DNA from: Areca catechu
Lineage: Eukaryota; Streptophyta; Magnoliopsida; Arecales; Arecaceae
Direction of reading: 5' to 3'
Length of the DNA stretch: 64,000 nt
Assembly (NCBI GenBank): GCA_021397845.1
Contig: CM038044.1
Coordinates: forward strand, 80,671,942 to 80,735,941
Shown here piece by piece: positions 32,041 through 44,469 of the stretch (the first letter of the stretch is position 1; each line of letters starts with the position of its first letter). Both the position numbers and the translations under genes were made by a program. The notes under the pieces are model-generated. The model was not told the DNA's origin and made no database searches. It saw nothing but the letters and a program-made list of their open reading frames with translations.

Positions 32041-34617
32041 TGATGGAAATTCTCCCAGGGTGCCGGGAATCATGCAGCATGTGGAAGTGAATTTCAAAAC
32101 AAAATTCTAAGCATGAAATCCTAATTCCCAGGAATCCCTTATGCAATACCAATCAACTAAACATAAATAAAGTCAGAATATATACTTGGATCGCTGAAAT
32201 CCAATCTTTTCCACGAGGCTCACAAGTGCAATCCCTCCAACGGTGATCCACATGAGAATGGTATCAAGGAAGAATCCTTACCGGGGTTGCTTGCTTCAAC
32301 AGAACTCTTTTATCAGCCTTTTGACCTTTGACCACTGTAGGACACCATAACCTACTATAGGGCTTTCTGGACACAGTCCTAAACCACTCTTGATTTTAGG
32401 ACAACCCTCCTCTAGGACTCCTTAGGCTTATATCCTAAAACTAAGCCTTGTCCTAGTAGAAAAGACCTTGTCTTAACAAGACAAGTCTTGTCCTAAATTA
32501 AGAATGAGGGAGTTGAAAAACACTCAGATTGACAGACTCTTGGGAAAATGGGATTCCTATTTTCTGATGATCGAAAACTATATCTCTCATTTCACCGTAC
32601 CCCCTTTATATAATATTTCAAGGGGTGTGAAAGCTGTCCCGACATCTCTTATCAAATATGTTATTTCATATCTGATAATACTCTTCAGGATTGAATAGTC
32701 TTATCATTGTTCTTTCCCTTTCTAGATTAAATCCCCATGTGCCATGTGGCATTTACCGGTTAAGAATAAGGGAAGGAGGTGTCATTTCAGATTTCAAAAC
32801 CATGGAAAGAGCAGAGTCCTGAGAGTAGAAGGACTCTGCCTCAAAACCGTGCACAGATGAAGAGACGCGACTCTTCGTCTGCGCGCGCTACTCTTTTTCT
32901 CATTTCATGCTGCCCTCTTATTCCCTTTGATCGGTTATTTAAATCAAAAAGGCATGGGGATAAGATGAGAAGGCACCCCTTGATGAAACACTGGAGTGTT
33001 TCATCTGCAGAAGGACTTTTGTCCTTCTGTGCGCACCTTCATTTCCCACACGCTTCAAGAGGAGCCAAGAGTCCTTTTATGATCAAATTTATCTACACCC
33101 CATGCAACCTTTGACTAGTCAAAGCATATTCAATATGGGTGTCAAAAGAAAGAGCATTAATTCTTCTTTCCATCCATATAAATATATTTCAGATCAGAGG
33201 ACTATAGACTCCTCTAGGCCTTTTTAAATGCCAAGGTGTCATTTTGGCATCTAGAGTCCCAACTCAAATGAACTCTTTAATAAAACATCCAAAAGTCCAA
33301 AATAAAATCAGATCAAGCTATGATTTGACTATCCCCACTTAGGACTCAACCTAATTTAGGTTTTCCTTAATTAGGTTAGCCTAATTAGCAAGCAACCGGA
33401 CCCAATCCAATTGGGTTAGGAATTGGGTTAGCCTACATATGCTAGTATGCAATCTGGCTAACTAATTAGGATCCCATGACCCTAATTAAATCATGAGTAA
33501 CTTCCATGGCCTACTCTTTATTGTGTGTGATCCATTGGATTCCACATCTAGCCAACAGTAGGTTTAGGTTTGAGCCGATTCTATCCGATCAAACCTGATT
33601 GACCTAATTAGGTCAAATCGGCTCACCTAACTGTCCAATTCGAATCACACATCGAATTGACTCTTGAAACCAATCAAATTAGTTCATGAAGACCCATAAG
33701 ACAAGATCAATGTCTAGCAACATGTCATGCCTACCTGGAAGATGAGGAATTTGATGAAAATTACCAAAATATCCTTCAGTAGTAATTTACCATGCAATTC
33801 AATCTTTTGATCTCCCATTATCCCGATTAGGTGATGGTTATGGATAAATGTTAAACCCTAACACTTAATCATATCAAATCTCAGCTCGATCATGAGGACT
33901 CAGCTGATGACTGATTAGAAGCCACTTCTAATCTCATCCCACTTTGCAAAGATTCCTTGAGTCACTAATCGAAGAGATTACATGGGATAACATAACCTCT
34001 TACCAGGATTGATCAATTCATTGTTGGTCCACTCGCATCCTTTGTACACCTTCCACCATACCCAGAACACCTCGTACATGTCACAATGCCATGAATGAGT
34101 ATGAACCAAAGTATGGCTCAGTGTGCATAAGGAACCGTGGTGACCTCAGGTCTGAAGATCACATGCACAACTTCTACTCTAGGACCTATCTTTTGACAAG
34201 AAGTAAGACTTCTATAAGATATTCCTGGTGCAGATTAGTTCAGTGTACTCATAACCTAATGAGCACCCTTATCCTTGTATTAGTATCTCTACACAAGTGG
34301 CTGTGAGACCAACCACCCTCATCAACTGAGCATACATAGGATAAGCTAGTCTTACTAGATTCATCGATCACCTAATCGAAGGTCCAATGACTAGGAACAT
34401 TTTAGATTAGGGTTTATAGGAATTATGTCTCACTGTTATTTTATCATAACCCTAATTCCATTGCCCTACTCTATGGGGTTCATCATAGTCAGAAATATGA
34501 CACAGCAGTATATGATGAATCAAATGCCTTTATTATAAATAATGATGTCATGCATGAGTTGGAAGTTTACAAAAAAAGGCCCAAATAATGATTGGCTCTT
34601 AGGGCATTTTTCTATCG
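32041..34617 (-). mobile_element. Copia-M 5' LTR
   Basis: About 2.58 kb, starts TGATGGAAATTCTCCC, ends TTTTTCTATCG where CA would be expected. TATA box at 32604-32612. Differs from the left LTR by scattered substitutions and small indels, so the insertion is not recent. Confidence 0.92.
32604..32612 (-). promoter_or_regulatory. TATA box, copia-M 5' LTR
   Basis: TATATAAAG on the minus strand; the likely promoter of the copia-M transcript, upstream of the leader. Confidence 0.7.
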
Positions 34618-35202
34618 CATTCTGCCTCGGTAAATGAGTGGGCATGAGGCTCATCTTGCCTTCGCCTTTGGGCGTTGAGAGGTGTGAGACTATAACTTCA
34701 CTTTCGAGCATCAAGGGGCGTGAGGCCCTAGTTATCCCTTTCCTCGTTGAGTCCTTTCTATGTTTTAGATATTTTCCTTCACGATCCCAGGTAGTGATTT
34801 GGGTGGGATGCCTTAGGCTCCGCATGTAGTAAGATGGGTGGGATGCCCTAGGCTACATGTAGTGGGATGGGTGAGATGCCCTAGAGGCGAGAGGTCTCTC
34901 CATGAATGTAAGTTCCAAGTCCGTAGAGTGTCCATCTTCTTTATCCCTCCATGGCCATAAAAAGTTACCCTCATGACTCCATTAGTGAGGTGGGTGAGAT
35001 GCCCTAGAGGTGAGAGATCTCTCCATGAGTGTGAGTTTCCAAGTTCGTGGCAGTCCAAAACCCAACCTTCCATCCTTATTGTTTCCTTCACCACCACCAT
35101 AAAAAGAAATAATAATAAAATATAAATTTTTTTTATGGTACCCTAATGCTCGGTGACTTCTCAGTTCACCAACAATCCTACACCCCCACCTGTCCCACAT
35201 CA
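34618..35202 (+). mobile_element. Element E right LTR, second part
   Basis: Begins with the CATTC duplication and matches 22562-23144, including the GGGTGGGATGCC repeats and the end TGTCCCACATCA. Tandem repeat DNA, not Sirevirus sequence, follows, so the two sides of element E do not share a target site. Confidence 0.82.
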
Positions 35203-35203
35203 C

Positions 35204-35733
35204 TTCCAGCCAGGGTCGAGCCCATGCTCTCACAAGATGAGCTCTCTTGCTGAGGTTAGCTCCCAGCCGGGATCATGGTCATAAGGTGAGCCCTTTGACT
35301 AAGGTTAGGAACCGACCGGGGTCGAGCTTATGCTTCCATAATGGGCCCTCCTGTCGAGGTCAGCTCCCAGCCAGGGTTATGCTCAGAGGACTAGCCCTCT
35401 GATTGAGGTCAACTCCCGGCCGGGGTCAAGCCCATGCTCTCCTAAGGTGAACCCTCCTACAGAGATCAGCTCCCAGCTGGGATCATGCTCATAGGGGGAG
35501 CCCTCCGACTAAGGTTAGCTTCCGGCCAAGGTCGAGCCCATTCTCTCCCAACGTGAGCCCTCTTACCGAGGTCAGCCCCCAGCCAGGGTCGTGCTCATAA
35601 GGTGAGCCCCCGACTGAGGTCAGCTCCCGGCCAATGCTCCCACAGCGAGCCCTCCTACCGAGGTTAGCTCCTAGTTGGCATCATGCTCATAGGGCGAGCC
35701 CTCCGACTGAGATCAGCTCCTAGTAGGGGCCGC
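35204..35733. repeat. GC-rich minisatellite, alternating 57/49-bp units
   Basis: About five dimers of a longer unit (TCCCGGCCGGGGTCGAGCCC...) and a shorter one (TCCCAGCC.GG.TCATGCTCA...), each ending in GAGCCCTCC.AC.GAGGTCAGC. Units differ by a few bases. GC content is clearly above the neighbourhood. No stable ORF. Confidence 0.88.
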
Positions 35734-35828
35734 GCTCATGCTTCCAAGAGCCAGGTCCCCGAAGTAGGGCTTCACCCCCCATCTAGTGGGAGTCAAGGTT
35801 CTTGCCAGTGGCCTAAGGAGGGGGGACT
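35734..35828 (+). other. Unique stretch with purine tract before copia LTR
   Basis: Short non-repeated segment ending AAGGAGGGGGGACT immediately before the LTR start at 35829. A purine tract in this place suggests that the LTR is a 3' LTR and that the minisatellite belongs to the internal end of that element. Confidence 0.5.
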
Positions 35829-38141
35829 TGAAAGGAATGTGCCCTAAAAGCCAATCTTATATAAGGGTATTTTTGTAATCTTTCAACTCCTGTATGATAT
35901 TTAATATATTAATAAAGGCATATTGTTTCATCATATTGCTGTGTATTATTTAAAGATTATGGTGAACCTAATAGGTTATGTCAAATGGAATTAGGGTTAT
36001 GATGGAAATCATGACGGTGAGACCTAAGCTCCTATAAATCCTAACCTAAATTGTTCCTAGTTAATGGATCATCGGTTCGGGGAACGATATGTCCAAAAAT
36101 ACTAGCTTATCCTATGTATGCTCTGATAAGAGGGTGGTTGGTCTCATAGCCACTTATATAAGACACTAATATAAGGACAAGGGTGCTCATTAGGGTATGA
36201 GTTCACTGAACTAATCCGCATCGGGACTATCTTATGGAAGTCTTACAAATTGTTAAAAGATAGATCTCAAAGTAGGAGTTGTGCATGTGATCTTTAGACC
36301 TGAGGTCACCATGGTTCCTTTGCACACTAATCCATGTTTTGGTTTATACTCATTCATGACATTAAGTCATGTACGAGGTGTTCTCAGATATGGTAGAAGG
36401 TGTACGAAGGATATGAGTGGACCAACAAGGAATCGATCATTCCTAGTAAGAGGAATTATTATCCGAAGTGATCTCTTCGGTTGATGACTCAAGGAGTCTT
36501 TGATCAAAGCAGGATGAGATTAGAAGTGGTTTTTAATCAGTCATCAGCTGAGTCTTCATTATCAAATAGAGATTCAAAATGACTAAGTACTAGGGTTTGA
36601 CATTTATCCATACCCATCACTTAATTGGGATAATAAGAGATCGAAAGATTGAATTGTACGGTAACTTTCTATTGAACGATATTTTGGTACTTTCCACTGA
36701 ATTCCTCATCTTCTGGGTAGGCATGACATATTGCTAGACGTCAATCATAACTTGTAGTTATTCATGAACCAATTGGATTGGTTTCATGAGTCAATTCATG
36801 GACAGATCGAATTGGAAATTTAGGTCAGCTTAATTTGACCTAATTAGGTCAATTGGGTTCAACTGGTTCGAATCGGCTAAACCTAAACCTACTGCTAGCT
36901 AGATATGGGATCCAAAGGGTCACACACATTAGGGAGTTGACCAAGGAAGTCATTCATAATTTTATTAGGATCATGGGATCCTAATTGGTTAGCTAGATTG
37001 CACACTAGCATGTGTAGGCTAACCTAATTCCCAACCCAAGTCAATTTGGGTCCAGTTGCTTGCTAATTTGCTTAACCAATTTAAGAGAGACTTAAATTGG
37101 GTTATCTCTAGATTAAGACAACACTTATCATTTTTTATGCTGATTTAATTGGACATGGAATGCCACTTGGACTAGAGTCCAAGTCGGCATGGACTCTTTG
37201 GGTGCATGTGTGCGCGTGCCAAGGAATTGATCGCAGAAAGGACAAGAGTCCTTCTGCAGATGAATCACTTTGGTTGATTCGTCTGGGACTCTCATGGCAC
37301 ATATCCCCATGCCTCTTAGGATAATTTTTGACCGGTCAACACCTTTTAAATTGGCGTGAAAAGGTTTGAAAGAGAACGCGTACATGAAGGGATGCGTCTC
37401 TTCATTTGGCACATGGTCTGAAGCAGTTTTCTTCTGCTATCAGGACTCTTCAAATTCTCCAATGCTTGAAGATTGAAGAGGCACCTCTTGGCTTCCTAGG
37501 GACTGATACTTGCCATGTGGAAAGTTAGAAATCATCCAAGAATTAGAAGGGATGCTGATATGTTTCTTAGAGCATGAATCAACTTATAGGATATGACTTT
37601 TCAAGCCAGATAACTTCTCTTGGGTCTTAAAAAATCATATCTGATAAGTTGATGACTGGACATATCACATGCCCCTCTTAACATTATAAATAAGGGTGGG
37701 GTTATGGGTTTCAGAAGAGTTCCACCATAGGTTTTTCCTGAGAGTTTTTCCTTTCCTCCCTCTTCCTTAAGACAAACCTTGTCTCTTTAAGACAAGGTTG
37801 ATCTTACTAAGACAAGTCTTAGAATTTAAGACATAAGCCCCGAGTGTCCTATAGGAGGGCAATCCCAAATCTAAGAGTGGTTTTGGAAAGGATTCAAAGT
37901 ACCCTACAAGAGGGCAGGGTGTCGTACAAAGGTCAAAGTCTAAAAGGCTGTCAAGAGGAGTCCTAGTCAAGCAAGCAACTGAAGTAGGAGTTCTTTCTAG
38001 GGTCAATTCCTATGTGGATCACCATTGGAGGGCTTGCACTTGTGAGCCTAGTGGAAAGAACTAGAAAACAGCATTCCAGGTATTTATCATGAACCATATT
38101 AGTGATATATTAGTTGTATATGAATGAGGGGATCTTGGGAT
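35829..38141 (+). mobile_element. Copia LTR P1, 3' truncated
   Basis: Starts TGAAAGGAATGTGCCC, like the P2 LTR (TGAAAGAAAAGTACCC), and is distantly related to the copia-M LTR read on the minus strand. TATAAATA is at 37685-37692. The last 120 bp or so present in P2 are missing because P2 begins at 38142. No coding sequence seen. Confidence 0.85.
37685..37692 (+). promoter_or_regulatory. TATA box, LTR P1
   Basis: TATAAATA at the same place in the LTR as 39997-40005 in P2. Confidence 0.7.
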
Positions 38142-40558
38142 TGAAAGAAAAGTACCCTAAAAGCCAATCATTATAAGGGCATTTTTGTAATCTTCCAACT
38201 CTTCTATGATATTATATTAATAAAGGCATTTATTTTCATCATATACTGTTATATCTTATTTATGGATTATGATGAACTCCATAGATTAGGGCATTAGAAT
38301 TATGGTTATGATAAAGATCATAATAGTGAGACCTAAGTTCCTATAAATCCTAATCAAAATGTTTCTAGTCAATGGACCATCGATTCGGGGATCAATGAAT
38401 CCGGTAAGACTAGCTTATCCTATATATGCTCAGTTAATGTGGATGGTTGGTCTCACAACCATTTGTGTAGAGACACTAATATAAGGATAAGGGTGCTCAT
38501 CAGGGTATGAGTACACTGAGCTGATCCATACCAGGACTATCTTATGGAAGTCAAACTGCTTGTCAAAAGATAGGTCTCAGAGTAGGAGTTGTGCATATGA
38601 TCTTTAGACCTGTGGTCACCATGGTTCCTTGTGCACACTAAGCCATATTTTGATTCATACTCATTCATGACATTGAGTCATGTATGGGGTGTTGTGGGTA
38701 TGGCAGAAGCTATACGAAGGATGTGAGTGGACCAACAAGGAATCGATCGTTCTTTGTAAGAGGAATCATTATCCCAGGTAATCTCTTCGATGAGTAACTC
38801 AAGGAGCCTTTGATCAAAGCAGGATGAGATTAGAAGTGGTTTCTATTCAGTCATTAGCTGAGTCCTCATGATCGAGCGAAGATTCGATATGACTAAGTGT
38901 TAGGGTTTGACATATATCATACCTATCACTTAATCAGGATAATAGGAGATAGAAAGATTGAATTGTATAGTAACTTTCTATTGAAGAGTATTTTGGTACT
39001 TTCTACCAAATTCCATATTTTTTGGGTAGGCATGACACGTTTCTAGATGTCAATCTTATCTTGTAGGTTTTCATGAACCAATTGGATTGGTTTCATGAGT
39101 CAATTCGATGGATGATTTGAACTGGACAATTAGGTGAGCCAATTTGACCTAATTAGGTTAATCGAGTTCAATTGATTCGAATTGGCTTAAACCTAAACAT
39201 ACTGCTAGCTAAATATGGAACCCAAAGGGTCACATATATTAGGGAGTTGATCAAGGAAGTCATTCATAATTTAATTAGGGTCATGGGATCCTAATTGGTT
39301 AGCTAGATTGCACACTAGCATGTGTAGGCTAACCTAATTCCTAACCCAAGTTGATTTGGGTCCAATTGCTTGCAAATTTGATTAACCAATTTAAGAGAGA
39401 CTTAAATTGGGTTATGTCTTGATTAATACAGCATTTATCAGGTTTTATCCTAATTTATTTGGACCTGGAATGCCACTTGGACTAAAGTCCAAGTCAGCAT
39501 GGACTCTTGGGCGTAATATTGCGCGTGCCAAGGAAGAGAGAGCGCAGAGGGACCAAGAGTCCTTCTACAGATGAAACTCCTTTGTTGATTTCATCTGGGC
39601 TCCTCTTGGCTAACATCCCATGCCTTATTTGAATTTAATTGACTGGTCAAAACATTTGAAATTGGAGTGGAAGTTGGGAAAAGTGCACGGGTGCACGAAG
39701 AGTCGCAACTCTTCATGTGGCGCACTGTTCTGAAGCAGTATCATTCTGCTATATGGACTCTTCAAGTTCTTCGATTCTTGGAGAGTGAAGAGACAACCCT
39801 TGGCTTCCCAGAGACTGGTACTTGCCATGTGGTAAGTGAGAAATCATCCAGGAATGGGAATGGATGCTGATATGGGCTTTGGTGCATGATAAGACATATT
39901 TGATATGATTTTTCAAGCTAGATAACTTCTCTTCAGTCTTGAAAAATCTTATCTGATAAGATGATGGGAGGACATATCTCATGCCCCTCTTAAAACTATA
40001 AATAGGGGTGGTGATATGAGTTTCAGATATACATTCCACGTAAAGTTATTCTGAGAGTTTTAGTTTCCCTCCCTCCTCCTTTAAGATAAACCTTGTCTCT
40101 TTAAGACAAGGTTGTTCTTACTAGGACAAGTCTTAGAATTTAAGACATAAGCCTAGAGTGTTCTAGAGGAGTGCAATACCAAATCCAAGAGTGGTTTTGG
40201 AAGGCATTCAGAGTACCCTACAAGAGGATAGGGTGTCCTACAAAGGTCAAAGTCCAGAAGGCTATCAAGAAGAGTCCTAGTCAAGCAAGCAACTGAAGAA
40301 GGAATTCTTCCTTGGCTCAATTCTCATGTGGATCATCATTGGAGGGCTTGCACTTGTGAGCCTTACGAAAATAATTGGTATACAGCATTTCAGGTATGCT
40401 TCTTGTACTTCATTAATGATTCATTAGTTGGTAATGTCTAAGGGGATCTGGGAATTAGGGTTTCTTCTAGCCGATTAGGGTTTTCATGCTTGAATTTTTG
40501 TTTTAAAATTCACTTCCGCAAGTAGCATGATGACCTAGGCTCCTTTAGAAACCCAACA
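38142..40558 (+). mobile_element. Copia-P2 5' LTR
   Basis: About 2.42 kb, starts TGAAAGAAAAG, ends GAAACCCAACA, followed by the primer site. TATA box at 39997-40005. It lies inside the end of LTR P1, which is cut at GGGAT just before it. Confidence 0.9.
39997..40005 (+). promoter_or_regulatory. TATA box, copia-P2 5' LTR
   Basis: TATAAATAG, about 560 bp before the end of the LTR; likely promoter of the copia-P2 transcript. Confidence 0.72.
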
Positions 40559-40559
40559 G

Positions 40560-40571
40560 TGGTATCAGAGC
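40560..40571 (+). other. Copia-P2 primer binding site
   Basis: TGGTATCAGAGC, the exact plant initiator-Met primer site, 1 bp after the LTR. Confidence 0.93.
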
Positions 40572-41836
40572 AACCCTTAGTTCATTCAATTATGTGTCAT
40601 TTTGAAGTTCATGAACATCCACATTAGAGTCGACCCGAGCCTATTTGAGTCGACCTAACTAGAGACTAAGTCGATTCAAACCCTATCGAGTCGACCCTTC
40701 CAGAATTGTGATTATATGCATATTAGAATTAATATGTTTGGTTTCTATTTTATCATGAAAATAGCATGATATTGTTATGATATGATATTATGCATATTGT
40801 TGATTAAATGCATCGTTATAACAAGTTTTATCTTAGTAACTGCTTTGGATTGGGTTAGTCACCATGGCTGTCCGGTCATAGGAGACAAGTAGGGTTTAAA
40901 GGCCCTCCTCCCATTCAATGGGTCTCCTATGGTGTGTAGGGGTGCTGCTGTGGCCATATCCTATGAACAAGTGAGGTGAACGGGGTATTGAAATATCATG
41001 CTATGATATGGTTGCTATGTAATCATGCAATGTTATGCATATGCTGGATTAATATTCTTTATATTTATACTTGTTATTTTGAACATTGTTGATATGATTA
41101 TTTAGGATATGTTTGAGACCATCAAAGCCCTCATTAAAAATCATATTTAGTCATAGTAAAAACTTAATCATGATGCAAAACCAATTAGGGTTTGATCAGC
41201 TAGTTGGTGTCTAGGCAAGTGGTTCTGGGAAGGTAAAGCGATTGAGGTTTTTAATTGGTTCCATTGTCTAACCTGGATAATTCAATTGGTGTCTAAGGAA
41301 AGCAATGGGGGGACCCCCTCACCCCTTCCACTTACCTAGCCAATTTGGTCATATCTAAAATCTTAATTTGGGAATGCTAATTGATTAAGAATACTATAAT
41401 TTGCCTTCCTTCATGCTAAGCAAAATTTATGTCAACATTATAGTAGGTTTGTTGCATACACACAAGGCCTACTTTAGGGTTTGATATGAAATTTGTCTTG
41501 GTGCACTAGATGCTTTATAGCATGATTGGAATTGTTGCTTTATTGTGTACACACAAGGGCAACATTATTCAATCATGGCTATATAGAAATGAAGGGTCTG
41601 ACTAAACTAAGACATTATGGTTTGTTGTGTACACACAAGGCATTCATGAGGAATTAGGATCTCAACATCACTAAAGAAACCAGTAAGGTTTCTTGCTTAC
41701 CATAGATTGAAGATTATGGTATTCGAAGAAAATAGTGGGAGACATAATTAGATATAAAAGTCCTTATCTAGTTATGAATGTCATCTTCGGTGGTCTGTTG
41801 TTATTGTTCTTTGATTAAATGTAGGATATTTACATT
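40572..41836 (+). other. Copia-P2 leader with palindromic repeats
   Basis: Non-coding leader of 1.27 kb. Contains the block at 40840-40990 shared with copia-M and SIRE-A, and three copies of GTTTGTTGTGTACACACAAG-type repeats at 41447, 41537 and 41630, about 90 bp apart. Confidence 0.82.
41447..41649 (+). repeat. Leader palindromes of copia-P2 (3 copies)
   Basis: GTTTGTTGCATACACACAAG at 41447-41466, a divergent copy at 41537-41557, and GTTTGTTGTGTACACACAAG at 41630-41649. Same place and orientation relative to gag as the four copies in copia-M. Confidence 0.87.
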
Positions 41837-42138
41837 ATGGCTTTAAATTTATCACTGCGGGATATTTTAGATGCTAACAAGTTAACTGGTCCCAATTACA
41901 TGGACTGGTTGAGGAACCTGAGGATTATACTGACTCAGGAGAAGCTTTCCTATATTCTTGATTCTCCAGATCCTGAGATGATCAGAGAGGATGCTTCAGA
42001 GGAGGAAAGTGCCACACATAAGATATGGCAAAATGACAGTATGACTGTCATGTGCATCATGTTGGCTTCAATGAGTAACGAGCTCTATAGGCAACATGAA
42101 GGTATGGAACCTCAGTCCATATTGCTCAAATTAAAAGA

Positions 42139-42143
42139 GCTAT
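42139..42143. repeat. Target site duplication of element C, left
   Basis: GCTAT, identical to 43937-43941, in the copia-P2 gag. Confidence 0.9.
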
Positions 42144-43936
42144 TGATGCAGAACGAAAGCTCTGATACCAAAAAATGATGCAGAACAAAAGAAGAGATGA
42201 TGCGATGCGGAAGTAAATTAAGACTAATTCTTTTTTTCTTTTTTTTTTCAGAAGTCGGCTTGACTCAAAGGAAAGTTAAACTAAATTGAAAGAAACTATG
42301 TAATAATTGAAAGCACAATTTAAAGGAACTAGATTATCAGAGTAGTTCAGAAGTAAAGGATCGCTTGGGGTTGAGAAACTCCCAGACCTAGGATTTCGCT
42401 CTGAACTTTCAACAGGACAGAAGTAAAGAGAAGAGAAGGGTTACAGACCAGGCAGTGATTTTCACAGAGTTTAGTGGAAGGACTCTCTTGAGCAGATTGT
42501 TGGATCCCCGGATTCAGATATCTTCGCAATGGATCCTCTAATACTGGTCCTTTGGCAGAGTTGGCTTCTCCTGAACTCAAGATCTGGGAAAGAAGAAGAA
42601 TAATTTATGGAACCAGATACTCAAGGAAGGATTTACCAGATAGAAGAACTTGAAAGTTGATGTTGTTGAAGTCCTGATTCTCCTGGATGCTGATCTGGCT
42701 TCCTCTGGGATTTGCTCCGTATTCGAAGTAGCTGAACTGGACCTGGATGCTGGTGGTCGGCCACTACTTGAAGAGAGGGGCCTTGAGAGATGGAGTAGGC
42801 TAGGGTTTGGTGGATTGAAGAGGATGATGGGCGGCTAGGGTTTGGAAGTGAAGTGGCTAACCTAGGGTTTTGGGGTTGGAGATCTCACACCTCCTCAAGG
42901 TTCCTGGGGAACCCAGATTTACTCCCTCACGGAGCTCAACACCTGGATGCAAGTGCGGAAGAGAGAAACACAAAGTTTGCTCACACATAAATTGGATTCA
43001 TTCATCAGTTAAATTCAAGAGTTACATAGAGTTGAATATATAGACATAACAAAGAAATAAAATTTTATACATTTCCCATGTGGGACTAATAGGACTAACC
43101 CACACTTTAGGCATCAAATTCTCTTCCCAAGACTCCTTCCATGAGTGGGCAGCCCAAAAACTCCATGAAAACTTGAAAATCAGCTCCAAATGGCAGGTTA
43201 TGGGGGTGTCTCCTAATATCTCTCCATGAATCAAGGATTTTCCCTTCATGGTTTGGCTCATTTGGACACCTCCTAGTCTTGCTCCACAAGTTTAGGCTTC
43301 TTCCTTTCATGGCTTTGGCACTTTTGGAAACTTTTGGGAACCTCCTTGAATTCCTCCCCAAGACATGCTCTCTTCCCTTTTATAACTTGAATTTTTATGG
43401 AACATTATGGGGAACCTCCTTGATCCTCTCTTCAAGAAAAATTCTTGCCATCCTGGCTTGGGTTTATCTGGAAAGAAATTGGCTCCTCCTTGGATTAAGG
43501 TATCTTAATGGATTTCTCTCCCAAGTGGTGCAAGAAAAAAAAGGAACTTACTTCTTGTGGTATAGGGACCAAAGACACTGGATTGAGATGTGGCGCCTCC
43601 TGGACTCTGGCGTGTGGCTGGGAGTGTGGCGCCCACTTGCTTGGGCCTGGAAGAAAAAATGTGGCACCCTGGACCTTGACTTGACTGAAAAAAAAAAAAA
43701 AAAAAAAAAAAAAGTGGCACCAACCTGGAGAAGACCTAGACCACTACTAGGACTTGTACTGAGTCAACATGACTTAACAAAATTTAAATTGCAGGGAAAT
43801 ACAGACTCAAGACTAAAATTGAGTTGACCAAGTCAACCCTTATTACAAAACCAGAAAGTCCTAATTCTTCGGGCAAGGTCAATCAGAGATCCAGATGGAA
43901 CCCTGAAGTCATCTTCTGAGTCTGGTGCCCGCACCA
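42144..43936 (-). mobile_element. Element C: 11-bp LTR stub, primer site, full LTR
   Basis: Between perfect GCTAT duplications lie TGATGCAGAAC (42144-42154, the first 11 bp of the LTR), 4 bp, the primer site (42159-42170, minus strand TGGTATCAGAGC), a short A run, and one full LTR (42176-43936, TGATGCAGAAC..GCCCGCACCA). All of the internal region except its primer-site end, and all but 11 bp of the second LTR, are missing. The LTR resembles those of families A, B and D. Confidence 0.88.
43688..43713. repeat. Poly(A) tract in element C LTR
   Basis: About 26 A on the plus strand, so T in the sense of the element. Confidence 0.95.
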
Positions 43937-44469
43937 GCTATATGGAGAGCAAAGTAAGGCTACTCGATACGAGATATCGAAGTAGTTGTTCCATGCATGG
44001 ATGAGTGAGGGTTCATTTGTACAAACCTACGTATTGAAAATAATTGACTTAATCACCCGATTAAGTCAATTAGGATTTGTCATGGATGGTGAACTCAATC
44101 AGGACTTGATCCTGCAATCACTCCCAGATTTCTTCTCTCAGTTTGTTCCTAATTATCATATGATCAAACTGAATACTCATTGCCAGAGCTACTTGATATG
44201 CTTAAGACAACAGAGAGCCATTCTAAAGGAGATAAGGCTCATCTTCTTCTAGTTGATGGAAGAAAGAAACAGGCAAGGAAGAAGGGCTTGAAAAGAAAGT
44301 TCAACCCTAAGAAGAGCATCAATAATAACAAAAAGCTAAGAAGGCTGATGGAGCCTGTTTCCACTATGACAAGCAAGGGCACTGGAAGAAAAATTGCAAG
44401 ATATATCTTGTAAGTGTGAAGCAAGATGCAAGTATAGCATCTAAAGGTTTGTACATGATACAAATAAAT

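Larger units (their letters stand above)
24592..34617 (-). mobile_element. Copia-M, complete Ty1/copia element
   Basis: Two LTRs of about 2.57 kb (24592-27159 and 32041-34617) in the same orientation flank a 4.9-kb internal region with pol on the minus strand. Ends are TGATGG..CTATCA, with the last base changed to G in the right copy. Flanked by CATTC duplications. It is inserted in the right LTR of element E. Pol is broken and gag is mostly deleted, so it is not autonomous now. The lineage is Tork/Angela-like by LTR size and motifs, not settled. Confidence 0.92.
41837..44430 (+). pseudogene. Copia-P2 gag, split by element C
   Basis: It starts MALNLSLRDILDANKLTG at 41837. The frame runs LKLKEL to the target site at 42143 and resumes after 43941 as YGEQSKATRYEISK, a stop (old Glu or Gln position), then LFHAWMSEGSFVQ and DGELNQDLILQSLP. 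One frameshift near 44175 leads to ELLDMLKTTESHSKGDKAHL, a Lys-rich tract, and the zinc knuckle CFHYDKQGHWKKNC near 44355, where the second Cys is Tyr. Removing the insertion with one GCTAT copy rejoins the frame exactly. Confidence 0.88.

Noticed and set aside
35204..35733. CRISPR or centromeric satellite
   Set aside because: Head-to-tail tandem units without unique spacers; only about 0.5 kb and unit lengths of 57/49 bp, unlike typical plant centromeric monomers of 150-180 bp.
43505..43827. ORFs with Phe or Lys runs
   Set aside because: They read through the poly(A) tract in element C LTR.
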